Below, piece by piece: positions 25,481 through 34,594 of a DNA stretch of 64,000 nucleotides. The notes below the pieces were generated by a model. It made no database searches. It had not been told where the DNA came from and saw nothing but the letters and a program-made list of their open reading frames with translations. How positions within the stretch are numbered: position 1 is the stretch's first letter; each line of letters opens with the position of its first letter. The position numbers were made by a program, and so were the translations under genes. Source of the DNA: Nitrospira sp. (GTDB taxonomy: Bacteria > Nitrospirota > Nitrospiria > Nitrospirales > Nitrospiraceae); the NCBI GenBank assembly GCA_030123625.1, contig CP126121.1, positions 2,334,179 to 2,398,178 on the forward strand, in the 5' to 3' direction.

Positions 25481-28400
25481 TTGTCTCGCTTCTAGAATTT
25501 TCATTACGGCAGCGGATACTGATTTTGGGCCTGGCGTGTCTGTTGTCCGTCGGCGGTGTCTTGGCCTTCCGATCTATTCCCATCGATGCCTATCCCGACG
25601 TGACCAATATCCAAGTGCAGGTGCTGACGGAGGCGGGAGGACTCTCGCCGGTCGAAGTGGAGCGATTCATCACGTATCCGCTTGAACTCCAGATGACGGG
25701 CCTACCCGGTCTTGCGGAAATCCGTTCGCTCTCGAAATTCGCGCTTTCCCAAATCACGGTCGTGTTCAACGACGATGTGGATATCTATTTTGCCCGCCAG
25801 TTGGTGCTGGAGCGGATTATGGCGGCGAAAGAGCGGTTGCCGGACGGCCTTGAACCGGTGATGGCTCCTGTCACCACAGGGCTGGGAGAGGTCTATCACT
25901 ATTATCTCCAAGGGCCTCATGCGACGGCGACCGATGCGAAGGTCGTCGAGGCGGAGTTGACGGATCAGCGAACGCTGCAGGAATGGGTCCTGCGACCGCT
26001 GCTCAAGGGCGTGCCGGGGGTGATCGATGTGAACGGCATGGGCGGCTTCGTCAAACAATATCAAGTCCTCATCGATCCGGCCAAACTGCGCAAGTTCGAC
26101 TTGACGCTCCACCAGATCTATGGGGCGGTGGTGAAAAACAACGCCAATGCCGGGGGCAACGTGATGGAGCGTCATGCCGAGCGGGCGATCGTCCGAGGGC
26201 TGGGTCTGATCACGAGCGTGAGCGATATCGAGTCGATCATCGTAAAGGAATCGGGGGGCACGCCGGTGTTCGTGCGCGACGTCGCCGAGGTCCGCATCGG
26301 CCACGCCGTCCGCCATGGCGCAGTTGTGCTCAATGGGGAGCGGGAAGTGGTGATAGGAACCGTGCTCATGCTTCGAGGAGGCAATGCCCGCCGGGTGGTT
26401 GAGTCGGTCAAGAACAAGATAGAGGATCTGCAACAGAGCAATGTCCTGCCTGCCGGCACGAAACTAATCTCCTTCTATGATCGCATCGAGTTGGTGAATG
26501 CCGCCATTGCCACGGTACGTGATGCATTGATCGAGGGGATTGTGCTGGTGATCTTCGTCTTCTTTTTCTTCCTGGGCCATGTCCGCAGCGCCGTCATCGT
26601 GACGGTGACGTTGATCGTCACTCCGCTGGTGACCTTTATCGCGATGGAGTGGGTCGGGCTCTCGGCCAACTTGATGACGCTTGGAGGGCTGGCGATCGCC
26701 ATCGGTGAGATCGCCGATGGGTCTCTGGTCGTGGTGGAAAACGCCTATCGGCATCTCGCCCAACACAGCGGCGCATCGCCGGAAAGCAGACTCGGCATTA
26801 TTCTTCAGGCGACGAAGGAGGTAGGCCGCCCCATCCTGTTCGGCATTCTGATCATCAGCGTCGTCTTCCTGCCGCTCATGGCGCTGCAAGGGATGGAAGG
26901 CAAGATGTTCGCGCCCCTGGCCTATACCCTCGTCATCGCGTTGCTGGCCTCCGTGATCGTCACGCTGACCCTGTCACCGGCGCTCGCATCGCTGCTGCTG
27001 CACGGCGACCATCCGCAGGAAACGGGTCTCACACTGTGGATGAAGCGGCGGTACGTGCCGGTGTTGCAATGGACGCTCCGGCGCCGAGGCCTCGTCTTGG
27101 CGATTTCAACAGCGATCGTGCTGGGCAGCCTGATCCTCGTTCCATCGGTGGGGCGGGAATTCATTCCACTCCTTGAGGAAGGGTCTCTCACTCCCCAAGT
27201 CGTAAAGCTGCCGAGCGTGTCGCTCGCCGAGTCCATCGAATTGGAGAAGCAGACTCAACAGGTCATGTTGGAATTTCCTGAAGTGAAGACGGCGGTGAGC
27301 AGGATCGGCCGAGCGGAGATTCCCTACCACCCGGAAGATCTCTATGAGAGCGACCCGATCGTCTCACTCCACGACCGAAGCACCTGGAAAACGGCGAAGA
27401 CTCAATCGGGATTGACGGACGCCATTCGGAGCAAACTCGCCGAGATTCCCGGCATCTCCGTCCTCATGAGTCAGCCGATCCAGGAACGGGTGGACGAGCT
27501 GATCTCCGGCATTAGGACTGAATGCGCCATCAAGCTGTTCGGAGACGATCTCGACGTGCTGCGCGACAAGGCGGAGGAGATTGCCGCCTTGATCCAGCCA
27601 ATTACCGGCGTCAAGGATATCAAGGTCGAGCAGGTTGCCGGGCAACCCTACCTCATTATTGACATCGACCGGCAAAAGATCGCCCGGTTCGGCATCAATG
27701 TGAGCGACGTACAGGAAATCATCACCACCGCGATCGGCGGAAGATCGGCGACGGAGATCTATGAGGGCGAGCGCCGGTTTCAGCTCACCCTGAGATTTCC
27801 GGAACCCTACCGAAACAGCGTTGCGGCCGTCGGAGAGATCCGCGTGAAAACCGCCACCGGCGCCTTCATTCCCATGAGCGACCTGGCCAAGATTGAAATG
27901 CGCGAAGGTCCGGCACGCATCAGTCGCGAGCATGTCAAGCGGCGCATCTACATCGGCTTCAACGTCGTGGGCAGGGACATCGGCGGGGTGGTGGATGAAG
28001 GGCGCGCGAAACTGGCCGCGCAACTCCACTTGCCGGAAGGGTATACCGTCGTGTGGGGCGGGGCGTTCGAAAATATGGAACGAGCCAACGCCCGGTTGAT
28101 GGTCGTCGTGCCGGTCACGCTGGGCCTCGTGTTTTTTCTGTTGTTTTGGGCCTTTCATTCTTTTCGCTATGCCGCGTTGATTATCCTGAATCTGCCCTTT
28201 GCTTTGATCGGCGGCGTCGTGTCGCTGTGGCTGAGCGGTCAGTACCTGAGCGTGCCGGCCTCTATCGGGTTTATCGAGCTGTTCGGACTCGCGGTGGGTA
28301 ATGGGATCGTGCTGGTTTCCTATATCAACCAGCTGCGCCACGAGGGGCGGCAGATCGATGAAGCGATCCTGACCGGCTGCAGTTTGCGTCTTCGCCCGGT

Positions 28401-28608
28401 CGTGATGACGATGATGACGACGTTGCTGGGTCTCCTCCCGTTGGCGCTGGCACAAGGGATCGGAGCGGAGGTCCAACGCCCGCTCGCCAGCGTTGTGATC
28501 GGCGGACTCTTCACGGCGACGGCGTTGACGCTGGTCGTACTCCCCGCGCTCTACAGCCTGTGTGCAGGGCCTACAATAGGGAAAGAAGAGGCGCCGGAAT
28601 GGGTGTGA
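25477..28608 (+). CDS. Heavy-metal efflux RND transporter, CusA/CzcA family
   Basis: This 1043-residue HME-RND pump has 12 membrane segments in two halves with large periplasmic loops. The N-terminus IPIDAYPDVTNIQVQVLTEA and the TM4 segment with acidic residues (GLAIAIGEIADGSLVVVENAY) are diagnostic of the CusA/CzcA group, which exports Cu/Ag or Co/Zn/Cd by proton antiport. The substrate cannot be fixed from sequence alone. Overlap with the adaptor gene (ATGA) indicates coupled translation. Size is normal for the family. Confidence 0.95.
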   Translation: MIVSLLEFSLRQRILILGLACLLSVGGVLAFRSIPIDAYPDVTNIQVQVLTEAGGLSPVEVERFITYPLELQMTGLPGLAEIRSLSKFALSQITVVFNDDVDIYFARQLVLERIMAAKERLPDGLEPVMAPVTTGLGEVYHYYLQGPHATATDAKVVEAELTDQRTLQEWVLRPLLKGVPGVIDVNGMGGFVKQYQVLIDPAKLRKFDLTLHQIYGAVVKNNANAGGNVMERHAERAIVRGLGLITSVSDIESIIVKESGGTPVFVRDVAEVRIGHAVRHGAVVLNGEREVVIGTVLMLRGGNARRVVESVKNKIEDLQQSNVLPAGTKLISFYDRIELVNAAIATVRDALIEGIVLVIFVFFFFLGHVRSAVIVTVTLIVTPLVTFIAMEWVGLSANLMTLGGLAIAIGEIADGSLVVVENAYRHLAQHSGASPESRLGIILQATKEVGRPILFGILIISVVFLPLMALQGMEGKMFAPLAYTLVIALLASVIVTLTLSPALASLLLHGDHPQETGLTLWMKRRYVPVLQWTLRRRGLVLAISTAIVLGSLILVPSVGREFIPLLEEGSLTPQVVKLPSVSLAESIELEKQTQQVMLEFPEVKTAVSRIGRAEIPYHPEDLYESDPIVSLHDRSTWKTAKTQSGLTDAIRSKLAEIPGISVLMSQPIQERVDELISGIRTECAIKLFGDDLDVLRDKAEEIAALIQPITGVKDIKVEQVAGQPYLIIDIDRQKIARFGINVSDVQEIITTAIGGRSATEIYEGERRFQLTLRFPEPYRNSVAAVGEIRVKTATGAFIPMSDLAKIEMREGPARISREHVKRRIYIGFNVVGRDIGGVVDEGRAKLAAQLHLPEGYTVVWGGAFENMERANARLMVVVPVTLGLVFFLLFWAFHSFRYAALIILNLPFALIGGVVSLWLSGQYLSVPASIGFIELFGLAVGNGIVLVSYINQLRHEGRQIDEAILTGCSLRLRPVVMTMMTTLLGLLPLALAQGIGAEVQRPLASVVIGGLFTATALTLVVLPALYSLCAGPTIGKEEAPEWV

Positions 28609-28929
28609 GGGGAATGGGGCGGGAAGGCAACCATTGCAGGCGTCTGAAGCGCCGAATGATGTTGACCCACCGGACAGCCATATGGATGCCGCGTGCTCCT
28701 GTAAGGCTTCGCCAAATGACGGATGCCGTCGCACGCTACAGGTGCCGGCGATTGACACTAAGGTGCCACGCCGCCACCGAAACGCTCAGCCTTCCCGCCC
28801 GCCTACGGCATGGGCACTAATCTTGTATGAGTTTTTGGTGAGCTTGCCGGGCCGGCATGGCAGGGATCCTAGCTTGGAGACGAGGCTGACTCCAGGGTGC
28901 AATCACAATCAATCGGGAGGGATCTTTCC
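28609..28929. other. Intergenic region without a convincing gene
   Basis: The 321 bp between the RND pump and the TPR/FGE gene hold no ORF with a ribosome-binding site and no strong terminator or repeat. The promoter of the next gene presumably lies here. Confidence 0.5.
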
Positions 28930-30213
28930 ATGGACGGGATATTGGTGAAGGCGACTTTGCTGGGCTTCTTCCTGAGTTCCGGGATAAGCGCACCATCCAC
29001 AGCCGTTTATGCGGCCGGCTCCGGCGAGCAGGATTTTACCAAAGGGGAGATTCTATTGAAAAGTAAACAGTATGCCGAGGCGCGCGCATCGTTGGAAGCC
29101 GGAATACAGAAGGACCCGTCGAATGTGCAAGCTCATTTGGGCCTGGCGGAATCCTGCCGAAGTTTAGAGGATTGGGCTTGCGCGGAGGACCATTACGAGA
29201 CGGCGTTGCACCTGGACGCCAAGTCCGGGGCCATGGGGTCGACACAACCGCGTTTGCGCAAAGCGATCGTGTGGCGGTCGCTCGAAGAAGTGACGGCATG
29301 GCGGTTGCTGAACGATGCAAAAGGGCTGGTGAGCAATGGGAAAGTTTCTCCTGAAAAGGTGAGGCAAGTGGAGGAGGCCTTGGACAGTGCCAATGAGTTA
29401 GGTCTCAACAATGACCAACTGGCCCTCTATCAACAGCTACAGATGAAACTGCCACGGCAGCGGACCGTTGCGGTATCGAACAAATTACCGTCGGGCGGGT
29501 CGTCCGTCGCAGTAGTGCCGGCCGAAACGCAAGTTATGCCCATGGTGCTGGTGCCGGCAGGGGAGTTCACGATGGGAAGCAATCTCGGAGATGACGAAAA
29601 GCCCGTGCGCCGCGTGTACCTGAATGCCTTCCATATCGATAAATTTGAGGTCACAGTCGGACAGTATGCCAGGTACCTGGAGGTGACGGACATGGAGGAA
29701 CCTCCGGACTGGAATATGATGAATCAACCTCAGCATCAGAGACGGCCGGTCGTCAATGTCAATTGGGAGGATGCCGTTAACTACTGCAAATGGGCCGGCA
29801 AGCGCCTGCCGACGGAAGCCGAGTGGGAAAAGGCGGCTCGGGGAACGGATGGGCGGATTTATCCCTGGGGCAATGAAGCGCCGACCAGGCTCCACGCGAA
29901 CTACGGAAGAAAAGAATGGGACAACCATCAGGCCTTAACCCCCGTGGGATCGTTTGAAGAGGGAAAGAGTCCCTATGGGATCTATGACATGGCCGGCAAT
30001 GCTTGGGAATGGGTCTTCGATTGGTACGACCATGACTATTACAAGAAAGGTCCGAAAAGGAATCCGATCGGGCCGGCAAAGGGTGATGGGAAAGTGGTGC
30101 GGGGCGGGTCATGGCTCTACGTTCCTGAGTTCCTGCGTTCCGCGCATCGGTTCGATGCGCAACCGACGAACCGGCTCTTTGGGTACGGGTTCCGTTGCGC
30201 AAAGACGCCGTAG
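28930..30213 (+). CDS. Exported TPR protein with formylglycine-generating-enzyme-like domain
   Basis: This 427-residue protein has a signal peptide (MDGILVKATLLGFFLSSGIS to about residue 30). Two TPR-like repeats follow (KGEILLKSKQYAEARASLEA, VQAHLGLAESCRSLEDWACA). A C-terminal FGE-sulfatase/SUMF1-like domain from about residue 205 carries FTMGSNLGDDEKPVRRV, FHIDKFEVTVGQYARYL, KRLPTEAEWEKAARG, YPWGNEAP, DMAGNAWEWVFDWY and VVRGGSW. The domain is used by formylglycine-generating enzymes and by many non-catalytic paralogues. The cysteine pair of true FGEs is not evident, so a binding or structural role is likely. The start is supported by GGGAGGG. Confidence 0.88.
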   Translation: MDGILVKATLLGFFLSSGISAPSTAVYAAGSGEQDFTKGEILLKSKQYAEARASLEAGIQKDPSNVQAHLGLAESCRSLEDWACAEDHYETALHLDAKSGAMGSTQPRLRKAIVWRSLEEVTAWRLLNDAKGLVSNGKVSPEKVRQVEEALDSANELGLNNDQLALYQQLQMKLPRQRTVAVSNKLPSGGSSVAVVPAETQVMPMVLVPAGEFTMGSNLGDDEKPVRRVYLNAFHIDKFEVTVGQYARYLEVTDMEEPPDWNMMNQPQHQRRPVVNVNWEDAVNYCKWAGKRLPTEAEWEKAARGTDGRIYPWGNEAPTRLHANYGRKEWDNHQALTPVGSFEEGKSPYGIYDMAGNAWEWVFDWYDHDYYKKGPKRNPIGPAKGDGKVVRGGSWLYVPEFLRSAHRFDAQPTNRLFGYGFRCAKTP

Positions 30214-30234
30214 TGCCGATGCCGTAGGCAGTAG

Positions 30235-30798
30235 TCAGAGCGGAGACAGTGATGGCTCGGCTGAGCGATACTTGGCGAAGCAAATAAGGTCCAGATGGTC
30301 GTAATGATCGGGGAGAATCGTTTCGGCTTTGTAGCCGAGACTCATGAAGAACCGAATATTTCTCGCCGTGCGCAGCATGGTGCAGGCATAAAATTTGTGG
30401 GCATCGGTGGTCGCATGTTCAATCTCGCGGATCAGGGTTTGTCCCACTCCTTGACGCTGATGAGCGGGGCTTACGGAGAGCAATCGAATCACGCAGACAC
30501 CGGCCACGGTCCAGAAGCGCACGGAACCGATGATCGTGTTTCCTTCTTCCGCCACGAAAATATGTTTCTCTCTCGCATCCTCTTTCAGGCTCTCAAGAGT
30601 TTCCGTGGTCCAGCCACTGACTTTGTAGACGCCGGCATACTCACCGAACGCGAGCTGTTGCACCTGAAGGAGGACTGGAAAATCAGCCTCCGTCGCTGGT
30701 CGAATGTAAGCCACGGCGTGGACCCCGAGTCGGAAAAAAAGTGACCCTCCTTCATAACGGAAGGGTGTCACATTCGCAAGGGCGATTGTCTCCCGCAT
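30235..30798 (-). CDS. GNAT-family N-acetyltransferase
   Basis: This protein of up to 187 residues has the GNAT fold starting at AYIRPATEADFPVLLQVQQ. The acetyl-CoA-binding signature VIRLLSVSPAHQRQGVGQTLIREIEH contains the Q-R-Q-G-V-G loop. The protein ends in a helix-strand pair after FMSLGYKAE. The substrate is unknown. The ATG at 30798 gives about 28 residues before the domain; a GTG at 30714 would start directly at the domain and is an alternative. It is convergent with the FGE-domain gene. Confidence 0.85.
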   Translation of the reverse strand: MRETIALANVTPFRYEGGSLFFRLGVHAVAYIRPATEADFPVLLQVQQLAFGEYAGVYKVSGWTTETLESLKEDAREKHIFVAEEGNTIIGSVRFWTVAGVCVIRLLSVSPAHQRQGVGQTLIREIEHATTDAHKFYACTMLRTARNIRFFMSLGYKAETILPDHYDHLDLICFAKYRSAEPSLSPL

Positions 30799-30868
30799 GG
30801 AAGACCGCGCGAGACGACAGACCGTGTGAGACCATGCCGTACCGATTCATACACTCATTGGAGGATCT

Positions 30869-31066
30869 ATGTTGAAAGAAGTAGCGGGAGATATGTTACG
30901 GACAACGGCCGAAATGATCGCGCACGGTGTGGCTCCGAATGACGGCTCTGCGAAGTTCCGTCACCGTGAACAAAGCCGCATCGGTGTCGGCCGGCATGTG
31001 CTGCCGTTACGCGGCCTGACGGCCGTACCGGCGGCGTTCGGATCTGTCCGACATCCTCTGCCGTGA
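30869..31066 (+). pseudogene. Truncated macro-domain-like remnant
   Basis: The first 25 residues (MLKEVAGDMLRTTAEMIAHG, then VAPND) match the N-terminus of small bacterial macro-domain proteins, which bind ADP-ribose. After Asp25 the likeness stops and the ORF ends at codon 65. GGAGG precedes the ATG correctly. The remainder overlaps the convergent small zinc-ribbon gene. It is probably a decayed gene whose translation start is kept. Confidence 0.45.
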
Positions 31067-31213
31067 GATCACCTGCCGATTCTTATTGATGACATCGTCG
31101 CCGATCATCCCGCAATTGATACAGCGCCACCCATGAAAGTCCGATGTCGAACCAGTCTGCACCGAGAAGCTGTCGTCGCTGACGGTGAGGCCGTTGCATC
31201 GTAGGCAATTCAT
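31007..31213 (-). CDS. Small two-CxxC zinc-ribbon-like protein
   Basis: This 68-residue protein has two cysteine pairs: MNCLRCNGLTV at the start and WRCINCGMIGDDVINKNR in the middle. The pattern fits a small zinc ribbon, common in Nitrospira and deltaproteobacterial genomes and often without assigned role. TAGGAGATG lies before the ATG. It is downstream of the hypothetical gene at 31224 on the same strand, separated by 10 bp, and may be its operon partner. Confidence 0.75.
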   Translation of the reverse strand: MNCLRCNGLTVSDDSFSVQTGSTSDFHGWRCINCGMIGDDVINKNRQVISRQRMSDRSERRRYGRQAA

Positions 31214-31223
31214 CGGTCATCTC

Positions 31224-31529
31224 CTAATAGACGTCACTTCCCACCCGAGACGGTTGTGGAGTCTCCGATGTGGCGGCGACGTGAATCATGCGCTGCACTC
31301 GCGCGGTTCGCAGCAACGCCGTCCCATCCTGGAATCCCAACACATACCGCCGAAGGATGTCGGGAGGACACAGGCGATAGTTGTCGGTGTGGTCAGTATC
31401 CATCAGAGCATCTTGCAGTCCGTCTGCTTCTGCGCGCCATCCATCCCCCTCCGGCTCGGTGGGTGCTTCCGCAGATTGTTTTCGACACCACTCAATCCGA
31501 ACATTGATGGAGTTCGTTGTGTGTTTCAT
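31224..31529 (-). CDS. Hypothetical protein
   Basis: This 101-residue soluble protein starts MKHTTNSINVRIEWCRKQS, with AAGAGGTGA before the ATG. It contains no recognised motif. The middle is acidic and Asp-rich, and the end (LLRTARVQRMIHVAA) may form an amphipathic helix. Tight spacing to the zinc-ribbon gene suggests a two-gene operon. Confidence 0.5.
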   Translation of the reverse strand: MKHTTNSINVRIEWCRKQSAEAPTEPEGDGWRAEADGLQDALMDTDHTDNYRLCPPDILRRYVLGFQDGTALLRTARVQRMIHVAATSETPQPSRVGSDVY

Positions 31530-31821
31530 GCTTCACCTCTTGTAATTCAAGTATATGCAACAGCAAGTTGAATGCCACGAGGGAATGCGAGCCGTCGTAT
31601 CGTGATTCTTTTCAATCGAAACTTTAGTATTCATGTATTTCCGATGACTTACAGCAATAGGCACTATCATTACATCCGAACAGTGTGGATAGCAGAGCAT
31701 TGACGAGCTGGAGAATGTGAAGGATATAAAGTCTACTGTTTCATCATCATACTGGGAACATCCCTAGGAGAAATGTCCGGGGCCTGAGGAGGTATCGATC
31801 TCTCTCGTTGAAGGTGCGCGA

Positions 31822-32736
31822 TCAGCCCAACAACATCGTAGCCAGTCGAGGCAACCAGGGAAGCGTGACGACAGCGAGGCAAATGGAGAGGGCCACAATG
31901 GAAGCGACCAGTTCCTCATCGAGTCGCGTTTCAGCGGCGAAGATCACGGAGCTGACCGCCGCCGGCATCGCCGCTACAAGGACCACGACGGCTCGTTCTA
32001 TTCCCGTCAATCCAAGCAACCATACCGCCGACAAGCCGAGCACAAGCCCGCCACCCATTCGAACGGCCACACCCAGTATGGCCAATCGCGCGGTCCGCCG
32101 GACCGCTGAGAAACTGATCGACAGTCCGAGCACGAAACTGGCGAGCGGCGTCGTGGTGACGTGCAATGGCGTGAGGACTTCATGCAGCCAGGGAGGGAGA
32201 TGATGCCCGGAAAACTTCACGAAGAGGATGCAAACCAGGGCCCATAACGGCGGCGATGACAGGAAGCGGATTACAGTTGACCCGGGTGTAGCGGACGGTG
32301 TGCCGTGCCAGACGGCGAGCCCGTAAAGAACGGTCAGAGTCAGCAGGGTTTGTCCAAGGTCAAAGAGCACCGCCTGAGTCAATCCTTCTTCGCCGAACGT
32401 GGCGAGGATGACGGGAAACGCAAAATACACGGAATTGATCGAACCGGTGGTCAGTACGAAGCCGCCTTGCGTCCGACGTGGAAGCTGCAGCAGGCGGGCA
32501 AGTTGCCAAGAGCCGACGACGATCGGGAGTGTGATGAGGCAAGCGGCCAACGGAAGTTTCCACGCCGTCGATGTAAGGGGCACCCGATCGAGAGAAACGA
32601 GAATCGTCGCGGGCAGACTGACGGTAAAGACGAACGTCGCCAACCGTTCAGCATGAGTTTGAGTCACCACGGCAAGGGCTCGCAGCAAGATGCCGATCAC
32701 GAAGATGGCGATGAAGATTTGAAGGGAAGAGGGCAT
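31822..32736 (-). CDS. AEC-family transporter (auxin efflux carrier family)
   Basis: This 304-residue membrane protein has about ten hydrophobic helices in two halves of five. Family features include an early P-A-T-I-L segment (FVFTVSLPATILVSL), GSINSVYFAFPVILATFGEEGL, and a late MPAAVSSVIFAAETRLDEELVAS near residue 260. AEC transporters move small organic anions or related solutes; substrate unknown. It is transcribed away from the L7/L12-CTD-like gene at 32906, and the 170 bp between them should hold promoters for both. Confidence 0.92.
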   Translation of the reverse strand: MPSSLQIFIAIFVIGILLRALAVVTQTHAERLATFVFTVSLPATILVSLDRVPLTSTAWKLPLAACLITLPIVVGSWQLARLLQLPRRTQGGFVLTTGSINSVYFAFPVILATFGEEGLTQAVLFDLGQTLLTLTVLYGLAVWHGTPSATPGSTVIRFLSSPPLWALVCILFVKFSGHHLPPWLHEVLTPLHVTTTPLASFVLGLSISFSAVRRTARLAILGVAVRMGGGLVLGLSAVWLLGLTGIERAVVVLVAAMPAAVSSVIFAAETRLDEELVASIVALSICLAVVTLPWLPRLATMLLG

Positions 32737-32905
32737 GGCGGCTGAGGGATCGGAAGAGCATGATGCCTTGCTCCGGACACAGATACAACTGTCTCAGCGG
32801 ATAGGCCTAGGTGGAGACCATGTGTTGCCTCCTCTATGCGTAGCGGTTATAAACGACACAACGACACATGGTACAGGGTTCTTCCGCTCAGGCATTGTCC
32901 TAAGC

Positions 32906-33187
32906 ATGAGAAACAAACCACGGCATTCTTCTGATTTTCCCAAAGCGGCAGTGGAGGCCCTGCGGCACGGCAATGTGATCGAAGCGATCAGGGTGGTTCG
33001 CCATGAGCGGAATATCGGTCTGAAAGAGGCGAAGGGTGTGATCGATGTCTATATCGCCTCCCAGCCCACCCTCAAGAAAAAGATTGATCGGGTGCTTGCC
33101 ACGGCGCAACAGAGATTTATTCGTTGGCTGATCGGATTTCTGGTGCTTGCAGCCGGGGTCGCGTATCTCGTGATGCGTGGACCGTGA
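32906..33187 (+). CDS. L7/L12 C-terminal-domain-like protein with a membrane anchor, copy 1
   Basis: This 93-residue protein has the segment PKAAVEALRHGNVIEAIRVVRHERNIGLKEAKGVID. Its alpha-beta pattern (EAI..VR.ERNIGLKEAK) is close to the ribosomal L7/L12 C-terminal domain. A C-terminal transmembrane helix follows (WLIGFLVLAAGVAYLVM). A paralogue lies at 34035-34304 with the same order. ATG 32906 is chosen; an upstream in-frame start at 32735 would extend into the divergent promoter region. Function unknown. Confidence 0.8.
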   Translation: MRNKPRHSSDFPKAAVEALRHGNVIEAIRVVRHERNIGLKEAKGVIDVYIASQPTLKKKIDRVLATAQQRFIRWLIGFLVLAAGVAYLVMRGP

Positions 33188-33323
33188 CTCCGTATCGAGC
33201 CACGGCTCAAATGGCGAGCGAATCACGATATGTACGACATCATCGGTCTGATGATCAGTCCAAGCGCGAAGCAGGGCGAGAGGTTGAGTAGACGAGAGCG
33301 GCCTGGTGACTGAGGAGACCGAC

Positions 33324-33905
33324 ATGAAACGAGATCAAAAGGCGGCTGCATTCCTTGTATTGAGTGTGGTCATATCCTGTGCCTTCGTGCCCGTTCCGGT
33401 GTGGGCCACGGTGCAAGTGTTGCCCGAGACGACTCTATTGATGGAACAGAAGAAGGTCACCGGACAAAGCGGGCTCCTGCGTCATCCGGTTGTGACAGGC
33501 TTGCTGGCGGCGTTCGAACGTGCGGAGTCGGCATTGAAAAAAGAGGATATCGATGCGCTCATGCGGTTTTATGCGCCATCGTATGACTACCATGGGTTGA
33601 AAGAGGACGACGTGCGTCGAGTATGGACCGAGGTGTTCGAACACTACAAGGCCGTGGAATCACTCCATTTATTTTCCGATATCAAGGTCTCAACGATGAA
33701 CAATGGGTTTCGTGCGGAAGTGACCTGTACGGGAGGATTGTACGGCATCGACGAACATTCGGGAGATCGAGTCACCTTGGACAGCTGGTTTCGGGAAGTC
33801 CACTACCTGGTGAAGGAGGGCGATGCCTGGCGGTTTCTTGGCAATGCCGGGAATGTGCCGGCGGTTGCTCCCTTTGCCTCGGCTCCGCACCATCCGCTGT
33901 TTTGA
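33324..33905 (+). CDS. Exported NTF2-like (SnoaL/DUF4440-type) protein
   Basis: This 193-residue protein has a signal peptide (FLVLSVVISCAFVPVPVWA). A cone-shaped NTF2-like domain follows: FERAESALKKEDIDALMRFY, YDYHGLKEDDVRRVWTEVFE, and two strands ending in WRFLGNAG. Such domains bind small ligands or act as non-catalytic scaffolds; no active site is visible. GAGGAG lies before ATG 33324. It sits between the two L7/L12-CTD-like paralogues on the same strand. Confidence 0.8.
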   Translation: MKRDQKAAAFLVLSVVISCAFVPVPVWATVQVLPETTLLMEQKKVTGQSGLLRHPVVTGLLAAFERAESALKKEDIDALMRFYAPSYDYHGLKEDDVRRVWTEVFEHYKAVESLHLFSDIKVSTMNNGFRAEVTCTGGLYGIDEHSGDRVTLDSWFREVHYLVKEGDAWRFLGNAGNVPAVAPFASAPHHPLF

Positions 33906-34034
33906 TCCGCGTGCAAAAGCCCGCAAGACGCCCGTAGAGCCGGTGAAGGCAAACGGAGTCACCGTGGAAATCAGGAAGACGGCCAACGGTCTTTTCTGGT
34001 AAACTCCACCGGTCACCATGACGGAGGAATCACA

Positions 34035-34304
34035 GTGGAATACGAACTCCCCAAGAAAGCCCTGGAGGCGCTGTCGCAAGGCGATAGAAACGAAGCGATT
34101 GAACAGGTTCGGCTTGAGCGAAACATCAGTCGGGAGGAAGCCAGGGAACTGGTCGCGTCTTTTATCCTTGCGCAACCTTCTCTGCATCGGAGAATGAAAG
34201 ACAGCCAGTCGGAAACACAATGGGGTCTCATGCGCTGGTTGATCCTGTTCCAAGCCATCGCCGTCGCGATCGGCTACTTCCTCTTTTTCCGAGATCAATG
34301 GTGA
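34035..34304 (+). CDS. L7/L12 C-terminal-domain-like protein with a membrane anchor, copy 2
   Basis: This 89-residue protein starts at GTG with GGAGG about nine bases upstream. The pattern LPKKALEALSQGDRNEAIEQVRLERNISREEARELV repeats that of the gene at 32906. It too ends in a hydrophobic helix (MRWLILFQAIAVAIGYFLF). The pair arose by duplication and now flanks an exported NTF2-like gene. The role is unknown; ribosome-like or ClpS-like protein binding at the membrane is conceivable but unsupported. Confidence 0.8.
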   Translation: MEYELPKKALEALSQGDRNEAIEQVRLERNISREEARELVASFILAQPSLHRRMKDSQSETQWGLMRWLILFQAIAVAIGYFLFFRDQW

Positions 34305-34594
34305 CTACGGAATATCTCTGCCGTCAAGTGACATGATGCGGCGGACATGGTTCATGCCCATTGAGTCGATGGATTCGCTATACGGCAAACTGCCGAACGG
34401 ATCTCATCTCAAACACGATCTTGACTCCTGTGGAGAACGGCTGAGCCGTCTCCTCCGCGATGAGCAGAAGAGATACCTGCATTCCAGCAGATCCCACCCT
34501 CATCTACACGCATCGGGAAGCCTCATACACAACTGATAATCGGTTGCCATGCTCCTAGACTCCGCAGGGCATTCATGAGAAGGCCAAGACTGGG

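Noticed and set aside
27364-28758. Open frame of 464 codons on the minus strand, opposite the CusA-like gene
   Set aside because: It mirrors the codon structure of a strongly conserved RND pump; the translation has no family pattern and no ribosome-binding site.
34305-34594. Short plus-strand frame of 67 codons before the NotI-like gene
   Set aside because: No ribosome-binding site and no recognisable composition; the stretch is treated as non-coding.
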